Assembly: GCA_020345785.1 (NCBI GenBank) | Contig: CP070771.1 | Coordinates: 4,917,161 to 4,930,571 of the forward strand | DNA from: Desulfobacterales bacterium | Lineage (GTDB): Bacteria > Desulfobacterota > Desulfobacteria > Desulfobacterales > JAFDCJ01 | Direction of reading: 5' to 3' | DNA: 13,411 nucleotides | In this document: piece by piece, positions 1 to 7,335 of the stretch | How the letters are laid out: each line of letters starts with the position of its first letter | Position numbering within the stretch: the stretch's first letter is position 1 | The notes under the pieces: model-generated | Seen by the model: only the letters and a program-made list of their open reading frames with translations | Databases searched by the model: none | Told to the model about the DNA's origin: nothing | Translations under genes and position numbers: made by a program

Positions 1-1
1 A

Positions 2-1423
2 GAGGGGAACATTGCCTACTTTACCAGCCCCGAAATCCCCTTGCGCGAAGACCTGCAGTCCGGCTTCGTCGCCGGACTGCCGCCGTATTTTATTCGCAAC
101 GGCCAAGGGGGCCATGAGTGGCTGCCGGTCCAAAACCCGCAACCCTGGCAGAGCGTGCCCTTCGAGGTTTTGCCATTTGATGAGATGCCGCAGGTGATCA
201 ATCCCGCGGACGGAATCATTGTCAACGCCAACAACGATCCCATCGGCACCAGTTTCGACAACAATCCCGTCAACCAATTGCGCGAGGACGGCCGGGGCAT
301 TTTATACCTGAGTCCCTGCTATCGTATCGGCATCCGCGCGGGCCGGATCCATCAGGTGCTCAGCGAAATGCTGGCGCGAGGTCCCGTCACTTTCGAGGAC
401 ATGCAGGCAATCCAGGCGGATGTGGTCATGCTCGACGCGCAGGTCTTTACCCCTTTTATTATCGAAGCCTTTGAAAACGCCACGGATAAGACCGCTGCCC
501 TCCATCCGCTGCTCCTGAGTTTAAGCCAGAATCCGGGGGTAAGCGAGGCAGTGGATCGCTTGCGTGCCTGGGACTTCTCCACCCCGACCGGGGTACCGGA
601 GGGCTACGACGCCGGAGATCTCGCTGGGGAGAAATTCGAACCATCGCCGCAGGAAATTCAAAACAGCATTGCCGCCACCATCTATTCCGTATGGCGCAGC
701 CGATTTGTTGCCAATACTGTTGATCGGACGCTGCTGGAGGTCGGCGAGATGGTTGGCATCGAAATGCCACGCCCCGACAGCATGCGAACAATGACCGCGC
801 TGTGGAATCTGCTGGATTATTTTGACGAAAGGCAGGGATTTGGTGCCTCCGGTTTAAACTTTTTTATTGTTCCGGAAGTTGAAGATGCGCCGACCAGACG
901 CGACATCGTTATTCTGCAAAGTCTGGCCGAGAGCCTGGATCTGCTGGCCGGTCCAGCTTTCGCTGAAGCCTTCGGTGAGTCACCCAATCAGGAGGATTAT
1001 CGCTGGGGGCGGCTGCACCGCGCCGTCTTTGCCCATCCTCTGGGAGCACCGTTCAGCATACCGCCGGCTGGGGGCGGCTTTCCGCAGTCCTTTGTTGATC
1101 TGCCCGGTTTGGCAATCGATGGCGGGTTCGGTGCGGTCGACGCCTCAAGCCACGACGTCCGTGCCGACAGCAGCAATGATTTTATGTTCAATTTCGGGCC
1201 GGTCCGGCGCTATGTCGGCCAGATCAGTTCGAAACGACACAGCAGTCAGGCAGCAACGATTCTACCCGGCGGCGCCAGCGGCATTCTGGGAAGCCCCTTC
1301 TATTTCAACCTGCTGCCGCTTTGGCTCACCAACGACACCTATCCGATTAAGCAGGATCTTTTCGATCTAGTCGGCGATATTACCGAAATCGACGTATTCA
1401 AGGCGGGTAGACGGAAACGGTAA
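2..1423 (+). CDS. Penicillin acylase family protein (peptidase S45), 3' part, cut by left window edge
   Basis: The reading frame is open from base 2 and stops with TAA at 1421-1423, giving 473 visible residues. The family is Ntn hydrolases that cleave amide bonds of penicillins, acyl-homoserine lactones or related N-acyl compounds, usually in the periplasm after self-cleavage into alpha and beta chains. The visible part matches the beta chain: an NIAYFTS...IPLRED block right at the left edge, a VNANNDP block near 221-241 (probably the oxyanion-hole Asn region), YRWGRLHR near 1000, HPLG at about 1033, and a C-terminal HDVRADSS...FGPVRRYVGQIS...LPGGASG...SPFYFN...W block from about 1150 to 1350. 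The self-cleavage site with the catalytic N-terminal Ser lies upstream and cannot be seen, so activity and substrate are not decided. A TTG at 41 is internal, not the start. Family membership is firm; substrate is unknown. Confidence 0.88.
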   Translation, partial: EGNIAYFTSPEIPLREDLQSGFVAGLPPYFIRNGQGGHEWLPVQNPQPWQSVPFEVLPFDEMPQVINPADGIIVNANNDPIGTSFDNNPVNQLREDGRGILYLSPCYRIGIRAGRIHQVLSEMLARGPVTFEDMQAIQADVVMLDAQVFTPFIIEAFENATDKTAALHPLLLSLSQNPGVSEAVDRLRAWDFSTPTGVPEGYDAGDLAGEKFEPSPQEIQNSIAATIYSVWRSRFVANTVDRTLLEVGEMVGIEMPRPDSMRTMTALWNLLDYFDERQGFGASGLNFFIVPEVEDAPTRRDIVILQSLAESLDLLAGPAFAEAFGESPNQEDYRWGRLHRAVFAHPLGAPFSIPPAGGGFPQSFVDLPGLAIDGGFGAVDASSHDVRADSSNDFMFNFGPVRRYVGQISSKRHSSQAATILPGGASGILGSPFYFNLLPLWLTNDTYPIKQDLFDLVGDITEIDVFKAGRRKR

Positions 1424-1488
1424 GGCATCACAACCCGCTTGGGCCGGCCCTATCGTATCTCCAGGAGGCGGGCTAATTACTTGGGCGA

Positions 1489-1569
1489 ATCAGCGACCAT
1501 CAGCAGAACAGGGGGTATAAGGAAGGCCCTGGAAGGGGCCGGAACCACTTCCTGTCACTGGTCGCTGAT
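1489..1569. other. Large imperfect hairpin / possible structured RNA after the acylase gene
   Basis: An 11-base arm at 1489-1499 (ATCAGCGACCA) is perfectly complementary to 1559-1569. Inside it, AGGAAG at 1520-1525 pairs with CTTCCT at 1548-1553. Inside that, GCCCT (1526-1530) pairs with GGGGC (1535-1539) around a GGAA tetraloop, which fits the GNRA rule. The inner stem has an 8-base bulge on its 3' side (1540-1547). No T-run follows, so this is not a standard intrinsic terminator. It begins 65 bases after the acylase stop. It could be a 3'-UTR element, a small RNA or a repeat element; I do not recognise a known RNA family. Confidence 0.45.
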
Positions 1570-1777
1570 GTATATATAAAGAATTTTGCCGGCATCATAT
1601 TTGGTTCCTGCGAAAGCGTACCAGTGTAATTTTCTAGAATATTTGATCACCTTTGGCGCTGGTCTGGTGGGTTTATCGATTATTTGATTTATCATTGGCA
1701 AGCATCATGCGCTGTTCAGCGGGTGCGGCAGGGGGCGCTACGCCGGCAGACCCAACCAGATCATTAAATAAAAAACC

Positions 1778-1852
1778 AAAATTCTTTATTAAATCTCCAT
1801 TCATAAGCCACCGGCATTGCCGGTGGCTTATGAATGGAGTAATGAAAATTTT
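1778..1852. repeat. Perfect 21-bp inverted repeat with 3-base loop, plus imperfect outer arms
   Basis: Arms at 1795-1815 and 1819-1839 are exact reverse complements separated by ATT. They contain the GC-rich core CCACCGGC/GCCGGTGG and the outer half CTCCATTCATAAG. After a short mismatch the symmetry resumes: 1778-1791 (AAAATTCTTTATTA) nearly matches the reverse complement of 1840-1852. The whole element is about 75 bases and sits mid-spacer, away from any gene. A run of Ts after the stem is weak (ATTTTG), so it may be a bidirectional terminator or a small palindromic mobile-type element (REP/MITE-like). No target-site duplication is evident. Confidence 0.6.
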
Positions 1853-2078
1853 GTAACAATTTTATTTACTGCATTTCCTATTTCTGCAGCTAAGGTCAAT
1901 GCGGTGAATTGGATATGTTACTGAAATTATTTCGTTTAACTTTTTCGTCAAGATCTGGCATACCCCTTGCAGGTTTTATTGTTACCTGATCAATCGTTCA
2001 TAGACAAAACAAACTGCTTTGGTTATTGTTTCCTTCTGGAATTTAGAGTTATTTTTGGTCAGGTCTTCTTTTGCATGG

Positions 2079-2100
2079 GGGGCGGAAATGAATCCGCCCC
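2079..2100. terminator. GC-rich hairpin, possible terminator
   Basis: GGGGCGGA (2079-2086) pairs perfectly with TCCGCCCC (2093-2100) around a 6-base loop AATGAA. It is followed by TTCTCATT, a weak T-rich tail. It lies about 80 bases before the DUF5658-like gene, so on the plus strand it would end any read-through from upstream or act as a leader hairpin for that gene. Confidence 0.4.
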
Positions 2101-2181
2101 TTCTCATTCACGATTTCTGTCTTTCAATTAAAACGCTTAGAGACTGAGATTCATCTAATTGCCACCAACGGATATTCAGAA

Positions 2182-2640
2182 TTGCCGATTGACAGCGACA
2201 GAAGATCAGGAGCCGATAGGCGAAAACGGGTATGGTTTAACATACGAATCCTTGTGGGAGACGGCAATAGAAGAAGCTTCAGACGCAAAGAGGATAGAGA
2301 CCGAATATTTTTAGTCGACCAATATAGCCCCGTGCTTTTTATGACCATTGTCGCCATCCTGTTTCTGTGTGCCATTGATGCGTTACTGACTCTATTTCTG
2401 CTGAACCATGGAGCTTACGAAACCAACCCAATTATGGCATACCTGCTGAATATCGGCCCCTACTTCTTTTTTATCCCCAAGTATGGGATAACGTTAATTG
2501 CAACTGCAGGTCTGTTTTTGTTCAGAGGTGTTGTTTTACGACGATTAAATGTAAACACCCACTCCTTATTGTTTCTGATTGCATGGTTTTACGCAGCGGT
2601 TGTCACTTGGGAACTCTATTTGGTCTATCGTTTTATCTGA
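2182..2640 (+). CDS. Small membrane protein, DUF5658-like, with arginine-rich N-terminus
   Basis: A 152-residue protein if started at the TTG at 2182. The N-terminal 45 residues are basic and charged, with two arginine motif clusters (SDRRSGADRRKR near residues 5-16 and NRRSFRRKEDRDR near 29-41). Three hydrophobic segments follow at about 52-76, 90-117 and 126-150. The stretch DALLTLFLL..GAYETNPIM and the following GPYFFFIPKYG match my memory of the DUF5658 family, whose function is unknown. The start is uncertain: the frame is open upstream to 2092 without an ATG or GTG, no good ribosome binding site precedes the TTG, and the first ATG is internal (2341) and would remove the first membrane segment. 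No operon partner: 169 bases separate it from the next gene. Confidence 0.7.
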   Translation: MPIDSDRRSGADRRKRVWFNIRILVGDGNRRSFRRKEDRDRIFLVDQYSPVLFMTIVAILFLCAIDALLTLFLLNHGAYETNPIMAYLLNIGPYFFFIPKYGITLIATAGLFLFRGVVLRRLNVNTHSLLFLIAWFYAAVVTWELYLVYRFI

Positions 2641-2809
2641 GCCCATGCCCTTCGGCTATAACCCATCCTCAACCTGTGCCGGGCAGTCCCCAGGCAGGCC
2701 CTTCCGTTGTCTACCTTGATTTCTGATTAGTCGATTGCCATAGACCAATACAATGATTAAGGTAAAATTTGGCCGTTTTCAGGTCGACATCTAAACGTGG
2801 TAGGAATTT

Positions 2810-4123
2810 ATGAATGCTCAAGGATATTATCAGCGGGTAATCGATCTCTTAAAAAATTGTTATCAATTCAGCCACTTTCTCGTTGCAGCCGGAAATGAAC
2901 TTGCCGGTGAAGCGCGGGACCCGATTTTCCCGGCAATTGCAGCGCCGGTCGATCAACTTGAAAAACTTACCGTTCAAAGAGGTCTTCAGGTGCATATTCC
3001 GGTGATTGGGGCGCAATCTCAGTCCGTGCTCATGCCGCTGGACTTCGAAATTTTCATGGCGGGAGAAAACCACAAATTATATCAAGACAAGGAAACCCAG
3101 CGGGTATATTTCAAACAGATCTTTTCCGTCATCCGTTTCTTGGAAGACTACCTGCGCTCAAGGGGGATTCCATATCTCTTGGATTACACGCCCTCCGGCG
3201 GCCACATCCTGTTCCAAAACCTGTTGGGATACCGCGCGACGGACAAGCTGAAGCAAATCGGCTATCTGGAAGAAGATCTGGTTAAGGCCTGCGAATTTGT
3301 CGATCCTAATGACATCAGACGGTGGTACGGAATTTCGCTGGATGCCGCAGCGGTATTCAGTGGACTTACCAAGCTGGCGGAATATATCTCACTTCTCACC
3401 ATGAAAAGGTTTCAGGGCAATGATTCGGAGGGGCTATTCCCCGTTTCGATAGCCGACAGCCTCGATCGCTGCATCAATTTTGACAACTCCTGGAGTGAGG
3501 GTTCTCCATTTATGCGCTGCATTCGAAGCCCTTTCAGCCTGCACAAGAAAAATCAGGAAAAACACGGTCAATACCATCAACCACCTTTGGTCGATGTCGT
3601 CGGGACCTACTTTGACGGCAGAGTCGCCGACGAAGAAGCCGATCTTGATCTCATCCTGGATTGCATGTGGGATCTGGAGAAGGCCGCCGACCACACCCAG
3701 CGTTTTTCCGGTTACATCCCCTGCTCCAATGAAACTTTAATCGATTTTATCGGGGAATACGAATCAACCGACCTCTACCGGTTTCACCGGGATTTTGAAC
3801 GCCAGGAAGATATGCCCAGAGGATACGCCCTGGAGTGTGCTCGCAAAGAAGTAAACCTCCCCGACTGGACGAAAAATATCCTCAACTATCCCAATCCCGC
3901 GGCGCTTCAACCTCAAAAATTGAAAGGGTTTGTTTATGACTTTCTGATCCACGCAAACTGGAAACCCAAACACATTGCCAACGTTTTGCGGGATATGTAC
4001 CAAAACCCATCTTTCAACTGGACCCAGGATTTTTATAGGTATCCGGCCGAAGAAAAAGCCAATTTCTGGGCGAGAACTTACAGTGCCGTTGCGCTCTGGA
4101 ACACCGGACGGCTGAGTGTTTAA
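2810..4123 (+). CDS. Hypothetical protein with archaeo-eukaryotic primase (AEP)-like motifs
   Basis: A 437-residue soluble protein with an ATG preceded by TAGGAA at good spacing. I do not recognise a named family, but the order of motifs resembles primase-polymerases: LDFEIF with D78 and E80 (like the AEP acidic metal-binding motif I), then YTPSGGHILF with S129 and H132 (like motif II, the S-x-H that contacts nucleotide), then CIRSPFSLHKK at 237-247 (like the R-x-P-x-S-x-H segment of prim-pol enzymes) and VDVVGTYFD with D262 as a candidate third acidic residue. The C-terminal third (about 345-430) is helical and rich in Trp and aromatic residues, in the place where prim-pols carry a PriCT-type domain. 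It has no helicase domain and no replication, phage or plasmid gene beside it. If real, it would make or extend short nucleic-acid strands. The function is inferred from motifs only. Confidence 0.55.
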   Translation: MNAQGYYQRVIDLLKNCYQFSHFLVAAGNELAGEARDPIFPAIAAPVDQLEKLTVQRGLQVHIPVIGAQSQSVLMPLDFEIFMAGENHKLYQDKETQRVYFKQIFSVIRFLEDYLRSRGIPYLLDYTPSGGHILFQNLLGYRATDKLKQIGYLEEDLVKACEFVDPNDIRRWYGISLDAAAVFSGLTKLAEYISLLTMKRFQGNDSEGLFPVSIADSLDRCINFDNSWSEGSPFMRCIRSPFSLHKKNQEKHGQYHQPPLVDVVGTYFDGRVADEEADLDLILDCMWDLEKAADHTQRFSGYIPCSNETLIDFIGEYESTDLYRFHRDFERQEDMPRGYALECARKEVNLPDWTKNILNYPNPAALQPQKLKGFVYDFLIHANWKPKHIANVLRDMYQNPSFNWTQDFYRYPAEEKANFWARTYSAVALWNTGRLSV

Positions 4124-4178
4124 CCATTATTGGCGATTATCCACGCAGCGCTTCAGCTCTAAAAAACACCCTAACCCT

Positions 4179-4820
4179 TCATTTGATTGATGCCAGTACT
4201 TCCTCTTCCGTGTCTCCTACTATAATTTCCAGATCCGTTATACCCTGACCGCCGACAGGATTCAGATCCATCGGACAGGCAGATACCACGACGATGATAG
4301 ACATCTTCGCGATCATCAGAATGATGTCCCCGGCTTTGGATATGGAATCTCTGATATGCATGGTTCCGTCGGGTTCGACGAAGGTGTTCATGAACAGGTT
4401 GAATGGCTGAGGCACCGGTCTCTTCCCCCAATTACGCTGGTTCATGGCTTCCAAAAAATTATCGTGGCAGCTACGATGCTCCGTCACACCGTAATACTTT
4501 GCATATCGTTGCCTGTCACAGGCCGGAACCAGCATATCATGCCAGCCCACATCATCGGCAGAAATGGTAAGGATGGGCTCACGTCTATTCGTGACCAATT
4601 CATCGCCTACCCTGGGCTGTATCCTGCCAATGTGCACCCAGGTATGGGAAGGCGAAAGAAAGTGGTCGAAGTCGCCGGCATCGAGTGCCCAAAAGTCCCC
4701 GCACTGTCCCCCTTCGATATCCCGAACAGCAACATACTGTCCTTTAGCAACATCAATTGATCGGCCGTACCCGCCGGGTACGGTCAGCCGCACTGCACCA
4801 TGGGTTTGCTCGCCGGTCAT
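4179..4820 (-). CDS. DUF1989 / urea carboxylase-associated family protein
   Basis: A 213-residue protein from the ATG at 4820. An ATG 18 bases further upstream (4838) is open but poorly placed, whereas 4820 has GGGGAGG nine bases ahead. Family features are clear: GGQCGDF with C40, GWHDML with H94 and D95, AC at 101, HRSCHDN with H115 and C118, PVPQPFNLFMNT, the late SKAGDIILMIAK and the VSACPMDLNP motif with C182. These Cys, His and Asp residues fit a metal site. Some members of the family (CgdA and CgdB) form carboxyguanidine deiminase with guanidine carboxylase; others are uncharacterised. No carboxylase or allophanate hydrolase is next to it here, so a guanidine role is not supported. It lies 26 bases after the response regulator stop and is probably co-transcribed. 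Confidence 0.85.
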   Translation of the reverse strand: MTGEQTHGAVRLTVPGGYGRSIDVAKGQYVAVRDIEGGQCGDFWALDAGDFDHFLSPSHTWVHIGRIQPRVGDELVTNRREPILTISADDVGWHDMLVPACDRQRYAKYYGVTEHRSCHDNFLEAMNQRNWGKRPVPQPFNLFMNTFVEPDGTMHIRDSISKAGDIILMIAKMSIIVVVSACPMDLNPVGGQGITDLEIIVGDTEEEVLASIK

Positions 4821-4829
4821 AGTTTTTGG

Positions 4830-4836
4830 CCTCCCC
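4830..4836 (-). promoter_or_regulatory. Ribosome binding site fixing the DUF1989 start
   Basis: On the minus strand this reads GGGGAGG, nine bases before the ATG at 4820. The alternative ATG at 4838 overlaps it and has only a weak AAGG about 20 bases upstream, so the shorter protein is preferred. Confidence 0.7.
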
Positions 4837-4846
4837 ATTTTTGGTT

Positions 4847-5320
4847 TTACTTAACCTTTATCCCGTGCTCTTTTTGCCACTCGGGGCCGAATTTCTTTTC
4901 ACAATAATCAGCCAGGCGGTCGTACCAGCGCCACCACACACTTTTGCCTTTTTCCTTGGCTTCATAAATATCGGCCAAATAGGTGGTGATTTCGGACATC
5001 TTCTCTTTGGGTACAAAAGACGCTGCACCATTTTCGTAGGATCGCTTGATATCTTCGGGCGTCATGGCATAGGCGGTCAGCATAACACCAATAACCCGTT
5101 TCTCATTGCATGTTTCCAATAATTGATAACCATGAACGCCCATAATATCTAAAATCGCCATGTCGAAATACTGGTCCTCCAGCAATTCTTTGGCCTGCTC
5201 AAACCTGGTGGCTTTGGTAATCTTGCACATGGTCAACAAGTCTTCCAAGGTGTCCAATACATCCGGCTCATCATCCACAATTAGAATTCTTTTCCCTTCC
5301 AAAAGATCTCGTTTTTCCAT
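4847..5320 (-). CDS. Single-domain response regulator with aromatic C-terminal tail
   Basis: A 157-residue protein with a complete CheY-like receiver domain at about residues 10-125: acidic pair D16-D17 in LIVDDEPD, phospho-acceptor D58 in MAILDIMG, switch T82 in MLTAY, and K105 in FVPKEKM. It has no DNA-binding or enzymatic output domain. Instead residues 126-157 form a short basic and aromatic tail (WWRWYDRL and KKFGPEWQ) that looks amphipathic and may bind a partner. AGGAGG lies seven bases before the ATG. It is 26 bases upstream of the DUF1989 gene on the same strand, and no histidine kinase is in the window. As with other output-less regulators, signalling is probably by protein contact. 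Receiver identity is sure; the partner is unknown. Confidence 0.9.
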   Translation of the reverse strand: MEKRDLLEGKRILIVDDEPDVLDTLEDLLTMCKITKATRFEQAKELLEDQYFDMAILDIMGVHGYQLLETCNEKRVIGVMLTAYAMTPEDIKRSYENGAASFVPKEKMSEITTYLADIYEAKEKGKSVWWRWYDRLADYCEKKFGPEWQKEHGIKVK

Positions 5321-5348
5321 GGTAACGCCTCCTGTAAAAGTGAGTGCT

Positions 5349-5394
5349 CCTCCCGCAGAGCGGGAGGCATCGGGAAGCCCCCCTTGAAGGGGGC
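5349..5394. repeat. Two adjacent GC-rich hairpins
   Basis: CCTCCCGC (5349-5356) pairs with GCGGGAGG (5360-5367) around AGA. Ten bases on, GCCCCC (5377-5382) pairs with GGGGGC (5389-5394) around CTTGAA. They lie just upstream of the response regulator on its transcribed strand. They look like dispersed palindromic (REP-type) elements rather than terminators, because no T-run follows on either strand. Confidence 0.5.
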
Positions 5395-5416
5395 GGGATT
5401 AAGTTCTCATCAGCTA

Positions 5417-5444
5417 AAATCCGAAATCCGAAGCACGAAATCCG
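5417..5444. repeat. Heptamer tandem array, four copies (AAATCCG)
   Basis: The 28 bases divide into AAATCCG, AAATCCG, AAGCACG and AAATCCG: three identical units and one variant, in register with no gaps. It lies in the 373-base spacer between the response regulator and the aminotransferase. Confidence 0.65.
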
Positions 5445-5598
5445 TATTTTTAAATGTCCGTCTGTTTCTTACCGGATCGGGTCGGGATAGAACCTACCCG
5501 GATCCTCCACCAGATGCGGAGGGCATATATCTAAACTAATGTTATTCCATGCGGAGTCAACGACCACCCCGTTCAAAGCACGGGATGGCTTGATTTAT

Positions 5599-5614
5599 CC
5601 CGCCAACAGGCGGG
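5599..5614. repeat. Short GC hairpin
   Basis: CCCGCC (5599-5604) and GGCGGG (5609-5614) form a perfect 6-bp stem around AACA, flanked by T-rich (GATTTAT) and A-rich (GAAAGGAA) sequence. It lies 80 bases after the aminotransferase stop on the minus strand. Read on that strand the stem is followed by ATAAATC, so it could be a weak terminator for that gene, or one more dispersed palindrome. Confidence 0.4.
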
Positions 5615-5641
5615 GAAAGGAATATTAATCAAAGGTTTCGC

Positions 5642-5665
5642 TTTGTGTCTTGGTGCCTTTGTGGC
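5642..5665. repeat. Octamer tandem array, three copies (TTKGTGBC)
   Basis: The bases divide in register into TTTGTGTC, TTGGTGCC and TTTGTGGC. It begins about 30 bases beyond the aminotransferase stop codon, in non-coding sequence. Confidence 0.5.
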
Positions 5666-5693
5666 AATCATTGCTGGCTTGTCTGGGATGGGT

Positions 5694-7076
5694 TTATCCC
5701 TCGGCAACCAGCTGCGGGAACCTGGCGGCTATATAGGGCCTGAGCATCTCCAATGCACCTGCAAAAGCCGCCGTCGCCTTGTCGATCTCCCCCTCGGTCA
5801 TGGGAGTGGAAATGACAAACATTCCCCGCTTGGCAGAATATATTCCGCGATTCATCATCTCCAGGTGCAGCAAGCCCGGCAATTCCCGGGCGGCTGTCAA
5901 TCCGCGAACACTGTCACGCGCATTGTTAAGGGGGCCGCTATGCCAGTGAACCTGATTCAAGGATCCGATTCCGGTGACCTGTCCCCGCAGACCGCTCTGT
6001 TTAAAAGCATTTTTGAGGCCTTCTTTTAACCGCGCTCCCAGGGCATTGATTCGATCGATGGCCGGCTTATCGAGAGCTTTTAAGGCACTCAGACCGGCGG
6101 CCATGACCATATTGGACGCATTAAAGGTGCCGGAATGAAAAATGGCCTGTGGATGCGCCGGGTCGAACCGGGCCATGATCTCCGCCCGGCCCCCGAAAGC
6201 GCCCACCGGCAGACCGCCCCCGATAATTTTGCCGAGGCTCGTCAGGTCCGGCGCCACACCGGTCAACTCCTGCATGCCGCCGGTGCTCAATCGCAGGGTG
6301 ATGACTTCGTCGAAAATCAACAGAACCCTGAAACGGTCGGCCAGTTCACGCAAACCGGCAAGATAACCGTCTTGTGCCGGAATCACACCGCTGGCGCCAA
6401 GAACGGGTTCCACAATGATCGCCGCAATCCGAGGGGCGTCTTTTTCAAGATGCGAGGATACCGCCGCCAAATCGTTAAAGGGGACCACGCGAACGTCCTG
6501 CAGCACACTGGCCGGCACCCCGGCGCGGACAGACGCCCTGGGGGAGCCGTCGGATTCAATATCCGGCAAAATGTTGACTTCCGCCAGATCGTGGCCGCCG
6601 TGGTAGCCGCCGTCCATTTTTATGATGCCGTCCCTGCCGGTGTACGCGCGGGCCGCCCGAATAACAAACAAAGTTGCCTCGGTTCCCGAGTTGCAGTAGC
6701 GGATCATATCCATGGCCGGAATTCGGCTGCAAAGATGTTCGGCATGCAGGTACTGGATGGCGCCGACCGACCCGAAGACCGTACCTTTAACGGCCTGATC
6801 CCTGATGGCTTCCACAACCGCCGGAAAGGCGTGCCCGTGAATGAGCGAGGTGTAGTTGCCCAGCATGTCGAGGTACTCATTCCCGTCGGCATCGTAAAGA
6901 TAGCACCCCCTGCCCCTTTCCATGTAGACGGGGTAAGGTGAAAAATAGGTCGCCGTCCGGGTATCACCGCCGGGTAAATACCTGGCCGCTTTTTCCTGGT
7001 GAGCCTTCGAACCGGGTGTTTTTTCTCGAAAGTTGTCTAAAATCTTCTGCGAGATTTCATCAATGCTATCTCTCAT
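5694..7076 (-). CDS. Class III aminotransferase, glutamate-1-semialdehyde aminomutase-like
   Basis: A 460-residue PLP enzyme of the usual length for the family. The PLP lysine is K283 in SLGKIIGGGLPVGAFGG, and D256 in FDEVITLR contacts the pyridine nitrogen. The phosphate-binding NSGTEA motif is at 129-134, MDGGYHGGHD at 154-163 and the EPVLG segment at 223-227. It differs from canonical HemL: FDEVITLR...GG replaces the usual FDEVMTGFR, and HSGTFNASNMVMAAG (314-328) is characteristic of the wider GSAM-like group that includes many non-heme aminotransferases and aminomutases. No tetrapyrrole gene is nearby, so I do not call it hemL. The ATG at 7076 has only a weak GGA-type ribosome binding site. 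The response regulator lies downstream on the same strand, but 373 bases of repeat-rich spacer argue against a shared transcript. Confidence 0.88.
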   Translation of the reverse strand: MRDSIDEISQKILDNFREKTPGSKAHQEKAARYLPGGDTRTATYFSPYPVYMERGRGCYLYDADGNEYLDMLGNYTSLIHGHAFPAVVEAIRDQAVKGTVFGSVGAIQYLHAEHLCSRIPAMDMIRYCNSGTEATLFVIRAARAYTGRDGIIKMDGGYHGGHDLAEVNILPDIESDGSPRASVRAGVPASVLQDVRVVPFNDLAAVSSHLEKDAPRIAAIIVEPVLGASGVIPAQDGYLAGLRELADRFRVLLIFDEVITLRLSTGGMQELTGVAPDLTSLGKIIGGGLPVGAFGGRAEIMARFDPAHPQAIFHSGTFNASNMVMAAGLSALKALDKPAIDRINALGARLKEGLKNAFKQSGLRGQVTGIGSLNQVHWHSGPLNNARDSVRGLTAARELPGLLHLEMMNRGIYSAKRGMFVISTPMTEGEIDKATAAFAGALEMLRPYIAARFPQLVAEG

Positions 7077-7314
7077 TATAATATCCGTTTTTCGATTTTT
7101 CTTAGACCTAAAGTATTACTTATAGGTTTTTTTAAAACATTTCAAATTATCTTTTTAAAATTGAGCAGCTCTGATTTCAGACCTTCACGATTAAAAATCC
7201 CCAAGCTCATCTCATTCAAATCATGCATTTCTGAAGTCGTCTCTCCCAAATGGGAGCAGGTATGATCAAGTTTCTCCGCAAGCGATAACTCTCTGGTGCA
7301 CCCCCCCAAAATTC

Positions 7315-7335
7315 GAACTCTGAACCTTGAAACTT
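7315..7335. repeat. Heptamer tandem array, three copies (GAAMYYT)
   Basis: The bases divide in register into GAACTCT, GAACCTT and GAAACTT. It lies in the divergent spacer, just after a C-run at 7301-7307. Confidence 0.5.

Larger units (their letters stand above)
1424..2181. other. Long spacer without a convincing gene
   Basis: About 760 bases between the acylase stop and the next start. It holds the 81-base imperfect hairpin, the 21-bp inverted repeat and the GC-rich hairpin listed separately. From about 1850 to 2070 it is AT-rich with no visible gene. The only open frame above 60 codons (1653-1856) runs straight through the palindrome and has no ribosome binding site or recognisable protein features. 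No tRNA-like fold was seen. Confidence 0.6.

Noticed and set aside
867..1370. 167-codon plus-strand frame inside the penicillin acylase gene
   Set aside because: It is out of frame with the acylase, whose conserved motifs run through the same bases, and its own protein has no family features.
1653..1856. 67-codon frame in the first spacer
   Set aside because: It runs through the perfect 21-bp palindrome, has no ribosome binding site and no hydrophobic or domain features.
4356..4760. 134-codon plus-strand frame over the DUF1989 gene
   Set aside because: It is antisense to a gene with firm family motifs, and its translation is not gene-like.
6135..6941. 268-codon open frame on the plus strand, antisense to the aminotransferase
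   Set aside because: It lies wholly inside the aminotransferase gene on the opposite strand, has no ribosome binding site, and its Arg/Gly/His-rich translation has no domain features. The aminotransferase frame has clear conserved motifs.
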